Shown here piece by piece: positions 9,541 to 18,968 of a stretch of DNA of 64,000 nucleotides. Position numbers and translations under genes: made by a program. The stretch comes from Vibrio inusitatus (lineage in GTDB: Bacteria; Pseudomonadota; Gammaproteobacteria; Enterobacterales; Vibrionaceae): assembly GCA_024346935.1 (NCBI GenBank), contig AP024878.1, positions 2,542,001 through 2,606,000 of the forward strand, written 5' to 3'. Every line of letters begins with the position of its first letter. Position 1 is the first letter of the stretch. Under the pieces are notes generated by a model. It was not told the DNA's origin and ran no database searches. It was given only the letters and a program-made list of their open reading frames with translations.

Positions 9541-12006
9541 ATGTCAAAATTTCCCCGCACCTGGCTCGCTCTTTCAATAACCACAGCACTGTGTGTTACA
9601 AATGCGCAGGCAGAAACTAGTGTGCAGGAGAACTCACAAGAAGATCAAGGCTCACTTTCACAAGTTGATCTTAGCGACTCCCAAACAGAACTCACCGATA
9701 ATTCAACTGCCGAACAAAATGCAGAACCGGCAGCTGAGCTGACGGCAATTGTTTCTGCAGCCGAAGACCAGACCTTTGACCTTACCTCTCAATGTATTAT
9801 CCCTGAAAAATCAGAAGAGGAAGAGGAACTGCCCACTCATGTAGAGGCTGACTCGCTCGATGGTATCAACGGTAAAGAAGCCACCTACCGAGGTAATGTA
9901 AAGGTCACCCAGGGAACAAAGCGTGTTAATGCTGATACTGTAACCTTGTTCCAAGCTGACAATACTATAGTTGCAAAAGGTAATGTGGAAATGTCTGACG
10001 GTCAAATTAAGACCGTATCAGAAACCGCCACCACTAACCTAGACACTGATGTAACGACACTAGAAATGGCAAATTATAATTTGCTGTGTCAGAACGGACG
10101 TGGCGATGCCAAAGTTATTCGCGTTGAAGGAAAGCTTTACTATGAATTAGAAGATGGCTCGATCACCTCTTGTCCAGAAGATGATAACTCATGGCGTTTA
10201 GTTTCTTCATCTATCGAGATTGACCAAGAGGCAGAAGAAGCCACCTTGTATCATCCTCGTTTTGAAATCCAAAACATCCCCGTGTTCTATTCGCCTTGGT
10301 TGACCGTACCTATCGGTGACACACGTAAGACTGGTTTCCTTTATCCAACAGTCGCATATGGAACAAGCGATGGCTTTGAGCTTGAAATCCCTGTCTATTG
10401 GAACCTTGCACCAAACTACGATTTAGAAACCACGTTTAAATACATGTCAGAACGTGGAGTGCAGACTGATGGTAAATTCAGGTACTTGAGTGGCTGGGGA
10501 CGCGGCCAAATCGATGCTCAATTTTTAGGTGATGACCAAAAGTACCCTGAATATGGCGATCGTTGGGGCGTAGGTTATACCCACTATGGTGTGTTTGATC
10601 GCAACTGGAAAGTCGAAGTTGACTATGCCAAGGTCAGCGACATTTATTACTTCCGAGATGTTTCATCTAGTATCGGTGAACGCGAAGATGGTCAACTATT
10701 ACAACAAGGTAAGGTGTCCTATCGTAATGAGCATTGGGATACCAGTGTACTAGTACGAGATTTTCAGTTGTTATCAGACACTAACGATCTACCTTATCGA
10801 ATGGTGCCTCAGCTTAGTGCAAACTATTTTTATCCGGAACTTTTACCATATCTTGATTTTGACATGATCAGCCACGTAACTCACTTTGAAACTGATGACA
10901 CTCAAAATAATAAACCCAATTCTGCAACACGAGTACACATCGAACCAGGACTTAAAATACCTTTAAACACTACATGGGGTCATTGGGAAACTGAAGGTAG
11001 GCTTTTAACTACTTACTACAATCAAGATCTTGATGGGGTAACACCTTCAATCGCAGATGGTACCCAATACTTAGAAAGTAGCGTTACTCGAGTACTGCCA
11101 GAGTTTAGGACTAGCGGAACTATATATTTAGAGAGAGGCACTACTCTAGCAAATGGATACACGCAAACCTTGGAGCCGAAGATACAATATCTTTACGTAC
11201 CTGATAAGTTTCAAGAAGACATCTATTTCTATGATACGACTAACCTTCAAACAGATTACTATGGTCTATTCCGTAGTCGAAGCTATAGTGGCGTAGACTA
11301 TATAAAAAATGCGAATCAAGTAAGCTATGGCGCAACCACGCGATTCTATGATGCAGCTTACAGAGAACGACTCAACATTGCATTTGGCCAAATTTACAAA
11401 TTTGATGAAGAAAGCACAGAAAACCCAAATCGCGGTAACGGTAATTCTGACAACTTAACGTGGGCTGTTGAAGCCGAGTTTAACTTCAATGACTCCATTT
11501 TTTACAATGGTAGCATCCAGTATGGTGTCAACTCACAAAGCGTAGAAATAGCTGATAGTACTTTAGAATATCGAAAAGGTCCGGGTTACATTCAAACCAA
11601 CTATCGCTATGTAACTAAAGATTACATTGAAAATTCGGTAGACATTAGTTCTATAGATTCAATCACCACTGACGGTATTTCTCAGGTTGGTCTACTAGGT
11701 GGGTATAAATTCAATAGAAACTGGAATTTTAACGCTCAATATTTCTACGATACAACAGAGAACATTACCCTTGAATCCTTGGCTCGTATTACTTACACCT
11801 CAGATTGTTGGTATGTGGGTATAACCTACACAGATCAACTTCGTTCATGGCCAGGTGGCGTCGGTACAGCTAATCCTGGACCTGAATACGAAGAGAATAT
11901 TAGCTTTAATATCGGTATTATCGGATTTGGCACTAACTTTGGCACTGAGTATGGTGACGGAGGTAACGCTCTAGGTTACGGTCGTCCTTTCTACCTGAAT
12001 AATTAA
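9541..12006 (+). CDS. lptD: LPS-assembly outer membrane protein LptD
   Basis: The outer-membrane beta-barrel that inserts lipopolysaccharide into the outer leaflet with the lipoprotein LptE. The 821-residue precursor has a signal peptide (about 1-25) and an unusually acidic, Ser/Gln/Glu-rich linker (about 26-100). An OstA/LptA-like jellyroll follows (about 100-240), then a barrel with many aromatic-alternating strands. Family landmarks include FYSPWLTVPIGDTRKTGFL and GYTQTLEPKIQYLYVP. The mature part holds Cys85, Cys183, Cys211 and Cys756. E. coli LptD has an adjacent CC pair near its C-terminus, but only one Cys is present here. First gene of the lptD-surA-pdxA-rsmA-apaG-apaH string. Confidence 0.96.
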   Translation: MSKFPRTWLALSITTALCVTNAQAETSVQENSQEDQGSLSQVDLSDSQTELTDNSTAEQNAEPAAELTAIVSAAEDQTFDLTSQCIIPEKSEEEEELPTHVEADSLDGINGKEATYRGNVKVTQGTKRVNADTVTLFQADNTIVAKGNVEMSDGQIKTVSETATTNLDTDVTTLEMANYNLLCQNGRGDAKVIRVEGKLYYELEDGSITSCPEDDNSWRLVSSSIEIDQEAEEATLYHPRFEIQNIPVFYSPWLTVPIGDTRKTGFLYPTVAYGTSDGFELEIPVYWNLAPNYDLETTFKYMSERGVQTDGKFRYLSGWGRGQIDAQFLGDDQKYPEYGDRWGVGYTHYGVFDRNWKVEVDYAKVSDIYYFRDVSSSIGEREDGQLLQQGKVSYRNEHWDTSVLVRDFQLLSDTNDLPYRMVPQLSANYFYPELLPYLDFDMISHVTHFETDDTQNNKPNSATRVHIEPGLKIPLNTTWGHWETEGRLLTTYYNQDLDGVTPSIADGTQYLESSVTRVLPEFRTSGTIYLERGTTLANGYTQTLEPKIQYLYVPDKFQEDIYFYDTTNLQTDYYGLFRSRSYSGVDYIKNANQVSYGATTRFYDAAYRERLNIAFGQIYKFDEESTENPNRGNGNSDNLTWAVEAEFNFNDSIFYNGSIQYGVNSQSVEIADSTLEYRKGPGYIQTNYRYVTKDYIENSVDISSIDSITTDGISQVGLLGGYKFNRNWNFNAQYFYDTTENITLESLARITYTSDCWYVGITYTDQLRSWPGGVGTANPGPEYEENISFNIGIIGFGTNFGTEYGDGGNALGYGRPFYLNN

Positions 12007-12059
12007 ATATCTCATTGGCAATATGCCGATGACCACGAAGAAGATGTATTGGAAAAATA

Positions 12060-13370
12060 ATGAATAAGTTTAAACGACTCGTTACTACTATTCTCTTGGT
12101 CCTGCTGCCCGCTATTAGCCTAGCTGCCCCAGTAGAAATGGACAGAGTAGTTGTAATCGTTAACGACGGCGTAATCTTGCAGAGCGACATTGATAGTGCA
12201 ATGAAGACACTGAAGTTCAATGCTCAAGAAAATCAGCAAGCTCTTCCTGAAGCAGATGTGTTAAATGAGCAAGTGATCGACAAATTGGTCATGGATGAAC
12301 TGCAATCTCAAGAAGCAGAGCGCATTGGTGTAAGAATTGATGACAACCGCCTTGATGATGCAGTGCAAAGCATCGCTAAAAGCAATAAGCAAACACAAGC
12401 TGAGCTCATTGCGAGTATTCAAGCACAAGGCTTAACCTACACTGAATTTCGTGAACAAATTCGCAAAGAGGTCGCTATCTCAGAGGCGCGCAATGCTCTA
12501 GTTCGTCGCCGAATTAATATTCTTCCTGCCGAGGTAGAATCAATGGCAGGTATGTTAGCGAAGGAAACCAATAAGAGCGTTAACTATCGCGTGGGCCATA
12601 TCCAGCTACGCTTCAATGATGATGATTCAAAAGCAGAAATTGAAGAACAAGCTAATGAGTTGGTTGAGCGTTTGAAAAAGGGTGAGAAATTTTCTGAGCT
12701 TGCGATTGCCTATTCTAAGGGACCTAAAGCCCTAGAAGGTGGTGATTGGGGGTGGATGCGTAAAGAAGAAATGCCGACAATTTTTGCTGACCAAATCACT
12801 ACGCAAGGCAAAGATGCCATTATAGGTCCATTTCGCAGCGGAATTGGTTTCCACATACTGAAAATTGAAGATGTGCAAGGACTGGAAACAGTTGCAGTAA
12901 CTGAAGTTAATGCTCGCCATATCCTAATTAAGACCTCTGTCATTCTAAGTGATGAAGGTGCACAAAAAGAACTGTACGGCTTTATTCGTCAAATCAGAGC
13001 AGGTGAAGCGACCTTTGGCGAACTAGCACAACAATACAGCGCTGACCCAGGCTCTGCTGCTCGTGATGGTGAACTTGGCTACCAAACTCCTGATTTGTAC
13101 GTACCTGAATTTAAATACCAAGTAGAAACATTGCCTGTTGGTCAAATTAGTGAACCATTCAAAACGGTACATGGCTGGCACATTGTCGAGGTGATAGATC
13201 GCCGTGAAGTTGATCGTACTGATAGCGCAATGAATAACAAAGCATACAGAATCTTATTCAATCGTAAATTTAACGAAGAAGCCTCAGCTTGGATGCAAGA
13301 GCTTAGAGCCAGTGCCTTTATAGAAATGGTACAAAGTCAAGATGACGAAGAGGTCAGTAATGAGCTGTAA
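12060..13370 (+). CDS. surA: Periplasmic chaperone and peptidyl-prolyl isomerase SurA
   Basis: SurA escorts unfolded outer-membrane proteins, LptD among them, across the periplasm to the BAM complex. The 436-residue precursor has a signal peptide ending near SLAA (about residue 22). An N-terminal chaperone domain (about 25-170) precedes two parvulin PPIase domains (about 175-280 and 288-390), the second containing [15 protein letters not shown] final helix completes the chaperone core. The gene lies 53 bases after lptD and overlaps pdxA. The pairing of chaperone and client in one operon is conserved. Confidence 0.96.
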   Translation: MNKFKRLVTTILLVLLPAISLAAPVEMDRVVVIVNDGVILQSDIDSAMKTLKFNAQENQQALPEADVLNEQVIDKLVMDELQSQEAERIGVRIDDNRLDDAVQSIAKSNKQTQAELIASIQAQGLTYTEFREQIRKEVAISEARNALVRRRINILPAEVESMAGMLAKETNKSVNYRVGHIQLRFNDDDSKAEIEEQANELVERLKKGEKFSELAIAYSKGPKALEGGDWGWMRKEEMPTIFADQITTQGKDAIIGPFRSGIGFHILKIEDVQGLETVAVTEVNARHILIKTSVILSDEGAQKELYGFIRQIRAGEATFGELAQQYSADPGSAARDGELGYQTPDLYVPEFKYQVETLPVGQISEPFKTVHGWHIVEVIDRREVDRTDSAMNNKAYRILFNRKFNEEASAWMQELRASAFIEMVQSQDDEEVSNEL

Positions 13371-14346
13371 TCGCATCATTATTACGGCAGGTGAACCTGC
13401 CGGGATTGGTCCTGATTTAGTCTTATCTCTAGTACATAATAATCACCCACATCAGTTAGTGATATGCGCTGATAAAAACATGTTGCAGCAACGTGCACTG
13501 CATCTAGGCATAGACGTTGCTTTACTCGATTACGATGCCAAGCAAGCGCCATCACCTCAGCGTAGAGGGACACTGACGGTTGAACACATTCCAATGGCAA
13601 AAGAAGCAGTAATTGGTCAACTGAATGAAGCTAATGGACACTATGTGCTAAAAACATTAGAAAGAGCCGCTCAAGGCTGTATGAATGATGAATTTGCCGC
13701 TATAGTGACCGGCCCCGTGCATAAGGGCGTAATTAACCGAGCTGGCGTTGCCTTTAGTGGGCACACAGAGTTTTTTGCTGAACAATCCAACACGCCTATG
13801 GTCGTGATGATGTTAGCAACAGAAGGGTTAAGAGTGGCACTGGTCACTACACACATACCATTAGCGTATGTATCAAAAGCGGTGACAAAAGAAAGAATCG
13901 AGCAAATTATGCAGATATTGCATAAGGATATGGTGACTAAATTTGCCCTTCCTCACCCTCGAATCTATGTTTGCGGCTTGAACCCTCATGCAGGGGAAGA
14001 CGGCTGTTTAGGGCAAGAGGAAATTGAAACAATTACCCCAACCCTAAATAAGCTCAGAGAGCAAGGTATGGATATTATTGGTCCTTTACCTGCTGACACC
14101 ATTTTTAATCACAAGTATCTACAAGATGCTGATGTGATTTTGGGTATGTACCACGACCAAGTGCTTCCAGTGCTAAAATACAAAGGCTTTGGAAGTTCAG
14201 TGAATATCACTTTAGGTCTACCCTTTATAAGAACCTCTGTCGACCACGGCACTGCCTTGGATTTGGCCGGCACAGGTAACGCGGATACAGGAAGTTTCCA
14301 AACTGCACTTTCCCACGCGATTGAATTAGTTGAGAAAAAACAATGA
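13360..14346 (+). CDS. pdxA: 4-hydroxythreonine-4-phosphate dehydrogenase
   Basis: PdxA oxidises 4-phosphohydroxy-L-threonine in pyridoxal phosphate synthesis. With the ATG at 13360 it has 328 residues and begins with the typical [15 protein letters not shown], preceded by an AGAGGTC ribosome site inside surA. An upstream in-frame ATG at 13342 would add six residues without a better site. Metal-binding histidines appear in [21 protein letters not shown] and [10 protein letters not shown]. It overlaps surA by 11 bases and rsmA by four (ATGA), so it is translationally embedded in the operon. Confidence 0.95.
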   Translation: MSCNRIIITAGEPAGIGPDLVLSLVHNNHPHQLVICADKNMLQQRALHLGIDVALLDYDAKQAPSPQRRGTLTVEHIPMAKEAVIGQLNEANGHYVLKTLERAAQGCMNDEFAAIVTGPVHKGVINRAGVAFSGHTEFFAEQSNTPMVVMMLATEGLRVALVTTHIPLAYVSKAVTKERIEQIMQILHKDMVTKFALPHPRIYVCGLNPHAGEDGCLGQEEIETITPTLNKLREQGMDIIGPLPADTIFNHKYLQDADVILGMYHDQVLPVLKYKGFGSSVNITLGLPFIRTSVDHGTALDLAGTGNADTGSFQTALSHAIELVEKKQ

Positions 14347-15146
14347 GTAATGATGTCCACTTAGGACACAAAGCGCGTAAACGTTTTGGTCAAAACTTTC
14401 TAAACGACCCGTACATTATTGACGGTATCGTTTCTTCTATTAACCCTCTTCCAGGACAAAACTTGGTTGAGATTGGCCCTGGTTTAGGTGCAATTACTGA
14501 GCCTGTCGGCAAGTTGGTTGATAAACTGACCGTTATTGAGCTCGACAGAGATCTAGCCGAGCGTTTGCGTAATCACCCAGACTTGAGTGAAAAGCTAACT
14601 ATCCACGAAGGCGATGCCATGCGTTTTGACTTTACCCAACTGGTAAAGCCAAACAACAAACTGCGTATCTTCGGCAACTTACCGTATAACATCTCAACCC
14701 CTTTGATGTTCCACTTGTTTGAGTTCCATAAAGATGTTCAAGACATGCACTTTATGTTGCAAAAGGAAGTGGTTAACCGCTTAGCTGCCGGCCCTGGCAC
14801 CAAAGCTTATGGTCGCCTAACTGTTATGGCTCAGTATTACTGCAAAGTCATGCCTGTTTTAGAAGTACCACCAACTGCTTTTGTTCCGCCGCCAAAAGTG
14901 GATTCAGCCGTTGTTCGTCTAATGCCGTATGAAACATTACCGCACCCGGCAAAAGACCTAAAATGGTTGGATAGAGTGTGTCGAGATGGTTTCAATCAAC
15001 GCCGTAAGACGGTGAGAAATTGCTACCGTTCACTGATAAGCACTGAAGTCATGGAAGGGCTTGGAGTCAATCCAAGCATGCGACCAGAGAATCTAACTCT
15101 GGAACAATTTGTCGATATGGCGAACTGGCTTGCCGACAATCACTAG
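14343..15146 (+). CDS. rsmA: 16S rRNA dimethyladenosine transferase RsmA (KsgA)
   Basis: Dimethylates two adjacent adenines in helix 45 at the 3' end of 16S rRNA during small-subunit assembly. The 267-residue protein begins [12 protein letters not shown] and has the SAM-binding motif [10 protein letters not shown] (about residues 43-52). The catalytic NLPYNIS motif lies at about 112-118. The [16 protein letters not shown] segment marks the start of the C-terminal helical domain. The start overlaps the pdxA stop as ATGA. Loss of this gene gives kasugamycin resistance in E. coli. Confidence 0.96.
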   Translation: MSNDVHLGHKARKRFGQNFLNDPYIIDGIVSSINPLPGQNLVEIGPGLGAITEPVGKLVDKLTVIELDRDLAERLRNHPDLSEKLTIHEGDAMRFDFTQLVKPNNKLRIFGNLPYNISTPLMFHLFEFHKDVQDMHFMLQKEVVNRLAAGPGTKAYGRLTVMAQYYCKVMPVLEVPPTAFVPPPKVDSAVVRLMPYETLPHPAKDLKWLDRVCRDGFNQRRKTVRNCYRSLISTEVMEGLGVNPSMRPENLTLEQFVDMANWLADNH

Positions 15147-15176
15147 AGCCAATAAGCTCTAACAAGGAGACCACAC

Positions 15177-15557
15177 ATGGACGTCAGTCAACCTTGTATC
15201 AAATGTCATGTACACACCAAATACATAGAGGCACAATCGGAACCCGATAATGACCGCTATGTATTTGCGTACATGATCACTATAAAAAATCTTAGCCCTC
15301 ACTCCGTACAACTTCTCTCTCGTAGTTGGCTCATTACCGATGGCAATGGTAAACAGATCACCGTAGAAGGTGATGGTGTCGTTGGTGAGCAGCCCATAAT
15401 CCCTTCCAATGACGATTATACTTATACCAGTGGTACCGCTCTCGAAACCCCTGTAGGAATCATGCAAGGGCACTATATTATGCAATCTGACGATGGTGAT
15501 ACCTTTAAAGCTCAGATAGCCCCTTTCAATCTTTCCGTGCCAAACATTATCAACTAG
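15177..15557 (+). CDS. apaG: ApaG (Co2+/Mg2+ efflux-associated protein)
   Basis: A 126-residue single-domain beta-sandwich protein with the family pattern [28 protein letters not shown] and a [10 protein letters not shown] segment. An excellent AAGGAGA ribosome site precedes the ATG. The biochemical role is still debated. It is almost always encoded between rsmA and apaH, as here, and lies twelve bases before apaH. Confidence 0.94.
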   Translation: MDVSQPCIKCHVHTKYIEAQSEPDNDRYVFAYMITIKNLSPHSVQLLSRSWLITDGNGKQITVEGDGVVGEQPIIPSNDDYTYTSGTALETPVGIMQGHYIMQSDDGDTFKAQIAPFNLSVPNIIN

Positions 15558-15569
15558 TTAGAGGTCCGC

Positions 15570-16373
15570 TTGTCCAATTATCTTGTTGGAGACATCCAAG
15601 GTTGCCTAGATGAACTCCTTTTACTGCTAGAAGAAGTCAATTTTAATCCACAGCAGGATACACTTTGGGTCGCTGGAGATCTGGTCGCTCGTGGCCCCAA
15701 GTCACTAGAAACTTTACGATTTATCCGCTCGATGGGCGACTCAGCAAAAATAGTTTTGGGTAACCATGATCTACACCTTATTGCGATTTCATTGGGGGTT
15801 CATAAAGCCAAGCCAAAAGATAAAACCTTGCCTATTTTTGAGGCTGATGATTGCTCTGAATTAATTGAATGGCTGCGCCACCAACCCTTGCTCGCAGAAC
15901 ACCCTGAGTTTGTTATGAGCCATGCAGGCATCTATCCGCTTTGGACATTAGATGAGGCACGCAATGCTGCGCAAGAAGTAGAAAAGGCTTTGTCAGGAGA
16001 TAACTGGAAAAAGCTTATCAAAAAGATGTACGGCAACTCTCCCGACATCTGGGATCCCTTACTAGAGGGAATGCCGCGCCTAAGATTTACTATTAACGCA
16101 ATGACGCGCATGCGTTATTGCTACCATGATGGACGTTTGGATATGGATAGCAAACTGCCACCGGAAGAAGTAGACAAGAGTAAGCTGATACCTTGGTTTG
16201 AATTAGAACAAAGAGTTCAGTTACCAAAGAAAGCTATATTTGGACATTGGGCCGCATTGATGGGGACTGACTCACACAGTGTTATCGGTTTAGATACTGG
16301 TTGTGTCTGGGGTAATCACATGACAATGCTTAGATGGGAAGATAAGCGCTACTTTACTCAAGCAGCGCTTTAA
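15570..16373 (+). CDS. apaH: Diadenosine tetraphosphatase, TTG start
   Basis: ApaH hydrolyses Ap4A symmetrically to two ADP and removes Np4 caps from RNA. The 267-residue protein has the metallophosphatase blocks GDIQGC (7-12), AGDLVARGP (about 35-43) and GNHDLHL (about 64-70), and later SHAGIYP and FGHWAALMG. It starts with TTG behind a GAGG ribosome site; no in-frame ATG lies close enough to keep the GDIQGC block. It is the last gene of the operon and ends seven bases from the convergent outer-membrane gene. Confidence 0.94.
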   Translation: MSNYLVGDIQGCLDELLLLLEEVNFNPQQDTLWVAGDLVARGPKSLETLRFIRSMGDSAKIVLGNHDLHLIAISLGVHKAKPKDKTLPIFEADDCSELIEWLRHQPLLAEHPEFVMSHAGIYPLWTLDEARNAAQEVEKALSGDNWKKLIKKMYGNSPDIWDPLLEGMPRLRFTINAMTRMRYCYHDGRLDMDSKLPPEEVDKSKLIPWFELEQRVQLPKKAIFGHWAALMGTDSHSVIGLDTGCVWGNHMTMLRWEDKRYFTQAAL

Positions 16374-16380
16374 CCTTTAC

Positions 16381-16926
16381 TTAGAAACGGTAACCAAAGG
16401 TCATTGAGAACTGTCCGTAGTCAGCATAATCCGTAGCAAAGCCTTCTAGGCGAGCATCTGCATAGTAATGCTCTTTAATCGTTGCTCGTGCACCAATACC
16501 GAAGAATAATTTAGTATCGTCCATTGATTCTTTTTCACCTAGTAGTCGCCACTCTTCATTATGGCGAACAATACCTATTGCTGCATAAGGTTTCAAAGCC
16601 CACTGCTCAAAATGAAAGGTATAACCTAAATCAGTATCAATTTTAATCGTAGAACCATCAACATCCAACGTTAAGCCATATTCAGAAGCACTATCACTAT
16701 ATCCTGCATATGAGAGATTGATGCCGACAATGTTATTAAATTCATAACCGTATTCAAGCTTTACGCCTGTACCTAATTTGACACTATCGTAAGTCACATC
16801 TTTCGTGCTAGAAAAACCAATTCCGATGCGATGTCCATTTGCTTCAGGTTCTTGTGTCGACGTTTCAGCAAAAACAGGCGTGGCAGTCAAAGCTAGAGTT
16901 GCGATAGTAACAAGTAATTTTTTCAT
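16381..16926 (-). CDS. Small outer-membrane beta-barrel protein
   Basis: A 181-residue precursor with a clear signal peptide (MKKLLVTIATLALTATPVFA, then E). The rest alternates polar and hydrophobic/aromatic residues in about eight strands and ends in GYRF, the C-terminal aromatic signature of BAM-inserted barrels. It resembles OmpA-like or OmpX-type outer-membrane domains annotated as porin-family or outer-membrane beta-barrel proteins in vibrios. I cannot assign a specific function or name. It is transcribed towards apaH with only seven bases between the genes. Confidence 0.7.
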   Translation of the reverse strand: MKKLLVTIATLALTATPVFAETSTQEPEANGHRIGIGFSSTKDVTYDSVKLGTGVKLEYGYEFNNIVGINLSYAGYSDSASEYGLTLDVDGSTIKIDTDLGYTFHFEQWALKPYAAIGIVRHNEEWRLLGEKESMDDTKLFFGIGARATIKEHYYADARLEGFATDYADYGQFSMTFGYRF

Positions 16927-17037
16927 ATTATTCTCAAAGGCAATGTAAATTTATCCTTGATGATTTTTTGCGCTCCGTGCGTCTTAAATTGCCGAGAAGT
17001 GTAAGAGAATATTATGATAAGCAAAAATCACCAGTGC

Positions 17038-17991
17038 TTATCTCCGCAATAAGCAATGATTATCTTCAATTTGATTTTGTAGCTCTTGCCTAATTAATCT
17101 CACTAACCAATTAATAAGCGGACTATTGCGATATTTAACATGATAGTGAGCATAAAGGGTGATATTGGAACCCTTTTCAATGTTGTCAATATCGATATCT
17201 AGCGGTACTAAATTAGTAAACTGTTTAAAAGGAAAAAGATCAGAATGTGGTAGTAACATGTTCGTGCGATGAGTTATGTCAATGACAGGCATAATCAATT
17301 CTGAGCGAAAACCAATCTCTACATTAATGCCATATTTCTTCAGAAACTCTTGGGCATAGCTGTAGTTATCGTTCCATCCAGCGGTTGCAAAGGTCGCAAG
17401 TTGTGCGCCTTCAAGCTCTGCTAATTGACAGCTCTTTCCCGCCAACGGATGCCCTTTCCGAGCAACTAACATTCCTTGTATCTCTATTAATTTCTCAGAA
17501 TAAATCTCTTTTGATAAAGAGGACTCATAAGCAACAGCCAATAAGCTTTGCCCTGTAATCAATTGATTTATCGAATCTTGAGACCATGATTTTATACCAA
17601 GTGACGCTTTAGGCGCCGCTTGCTTTAGAGCGTGATATAAACGTCCCACTAAAGCGGTTTCTACTGTCGGAATCATTCCGATATTTAAGGTTTGCTCAAC
17701 CTCTAGAGGAGAAAACTCACCTATTCCATTAATAGCTTCTGCCAAGCCATCAAAAAATGGGGTGATTGAGTTCGCTAATTCCAAAGTATAAGGGGTAGGC
17801 TCTAAGCCTGAACGCACTTTAACAAACAACTGATCATCAAAGTGATGACGCAATTTTTGCAGAGACTGACTTATTGCAGGCTGGCTTACATGCAGACGTG
17901 TTGATGCCTTGCGCATATTGAGCTCTTGGGAGAGCACCAGAAAAGTTCTTAATAGATTGAGGTCTAAATTTGCAAAGCGGTCTTTCGCCAT
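17038..17991 (-). CDS. LysR-family transcriptional regulator
   Basis: A 317-residue LTTR. The winged helix-turn-helix occupies about residues 8-67, with DLNLLRTFLVLSQELNMRKAS and LHVSQPAISQSLQKLRHHF. The type 2 periplasmic-binding-like effector domain runs from about residue 95. It begins only seven bases after folA on the same strand, so it is probably read from the yjjP-yjjB-folA message rather than divergent from a target as LTTRs often are. The ligand and targets are unknown. A hairpin (17016-17042) overlaps its stop codon. Confidence 0.85.
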   Translation of the reverse strand: MAKDRFANLDLNLLRTFLVLSQELNMRKASTRLHVSQPAISQSLQKLRHHFDDQLFVKVRSGLEPTPYTLELANSITPFFDGLAEAINGIGEFSPLEVEQTLNIGMIPTVETALVGRLYHALKQAAPKASLGIKSWSQDSINQLITGQSLLAVAYESSLSKEIYSEKLIEIQGMLVARKGHPLAGKSCQLAELEGAQLATFATAGWNDNYSYAQEFLKKYGINVEIGFRSELIMPVIDITHRTNMLLPHSDLFPFKQFTNLVPLDIDIDNIEKGSNITLYAHYHVKYRNSPLINWLVRLIRQELQNQIEDNHCLLRR

Positions 17992-17998
17992 AGATTCA

Positions 17999-18481
17999 TC
18001 ACTCTCTATTTAAAACAATAAACTGCATGTCATGAGCATTTTTCTCATCCGCTTTGTAATGTTCGCTATGTTCTTGCTTCCAACCCTGTCCCCAATCTGG
18101 AAATTGTGTGTCACCTTCAACGCTTAAGTCGATATGTGTTAGGTACAGTTTAGATGCAGCAGGGAGACAGTACTCATAAACTGAGCCTCCTCCAATGATC
18201 ATAACTTCAGGCACATCTCCTGCCACTTGCAGGGCCTTGTCGATTGAAGTCACTGTCTCCACCCCTTCGATCAACAAGTCGCTATCTCGGCTAATCACGA
18301 TATTTTGACGACCAGGAAGTGGCCTACCAATTGAGTCGTAAGTTTTACGTCCCATAATCACAGGTTTACCCATGGTGCATTTTTTGAACCAAGCAAAATC
18401 TGCGGGAAGATGCCACGGCATTTGGTTGTCTTTACCGATAATGCGGTTGTTAGCCATAGCGGCAATCATACTAACGATCAT
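17999..18481 (-). CDS. folA: Dihydrofolate reductase
   Basis: Reduces dihydrofolate to tetrahydrofolate with NADPH and is the trimethoprim target. From the ATG at 18481 it has 160 residues, the usual size, beginning MIVSMIAAMANNRIIG and followed by the Met20-loop and active-site region DNQMPWHLPADFAWFK. The GKPVIMGRKTYDSIG and VMIIGGGSVYEYCLP blocks are present. A longer frame from 18559 adds 26 residues unrelated to the family and overlaps yjjB, so I reject it. GAGGAA lies before the chosen start. It sits ten bases after yjjB and seven before lysR. Confidence 0.95.
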   Translation of the reverse strand: MIVSMIAAMANNRIIGKDNQMPWHLPADFAWFKKCTMGKPVIMGRKTYDSIGRPLPGRQNIVISRDSDLLIEGVETVTSIDKALQVAGDVPEVMIIGGGSVYEYCLPAASKLYLTHIDLSVEGDTQFPDWGQGWKQEHSEHYKADEKNAHDMQFIVLNRE

Positions 18482-18491
18482 AGGGGTTCCT

Positions 18492-18968
18492 CTAAACAAT
18501 GGGACGGCGACGATAAATAAATAAGCCAGGCATAGCGAGCCCAACTGCAAGTCCAGCAATGATAAACATTGCGGTGAGGAAATTCTCTATTAGGCTAGAA
18601 AATAATTCATGGGTATAACCCAATTGGTTAATTTCTACCATTGCTATCATGGCATTGAAGGCATAGACACCGGGAACCATAGGAATCATAGCCGCTACAG
18701 TAAACACCTTAGGGTGAGCTAAAAATCGATGCGACCATGCGACACCAATAAAGCCAACAATGGTCGCAGCAAACAAGGTCGCCCATTCAATTGGCATACC
18801 AAACTGCATCATCAAATAGCGCGAACCGTGACCAATAGCTCCCCCCAATGCGCAATAGAACAACGCACTCTTTGGCACATTGAAAACCAACGCAAAACCA
18901 ACAGCAGGAATTGATGCAAAGAACATGTCATCGATAAGCCCTAAAAACAAGGCAAAGAAATCACTCAT
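18492..18968 (-). CDS. yjjB: YjjB, C-terminal half of ThrE-type exporter
   Basis: A 158-residue membrane protein with about four to five hydrophobic helices that corresponds to YjjB (DUF3815). It is the smaller half of a split threonine/serine exporter; in other bacteria both halves form one ThrE protein. Glycine-rich helix positions such as ALGGAIGHGSRYL and MIPMVPGVYAFNAM match the family. The start overlaps the yjjP stop by four bases, as expected for two subunits of one complex. E. coli YjjP/YjjB have been linked to succinate export, so the substrate is not certain. Confidence 0.88.
   Translation of the reverse strand: MSDFFALFLGLIDDMFFASIPAVGFALVFNVPKSALFYCALGGAIGHGSRYLMMQFGMPIEWATLFAATIVGFIGVAWSHRFLAHPKVFTVAAMIPMVPGVYAFNAMIAMVEINQLGYTHELFSSLIENFLTAMFIIAGLAVGLAMPGLFIYRRRPIV

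Noticed and set aside
17016..17042. Hairpin overlapping the LysR stop as a terminator
   Set aside because: Stem is GATAAGCA/TGCTTATC with an 11-base loop and no T-run; may be chance in AT-rich DNA.
18482..18559. N-terminal extension of folA
   Set aside because: The extra 26 residues do not match DHFR and overlap yjjB coding; the ATG at 18481 has a GAGGAA site and gives the usual 160 residues.
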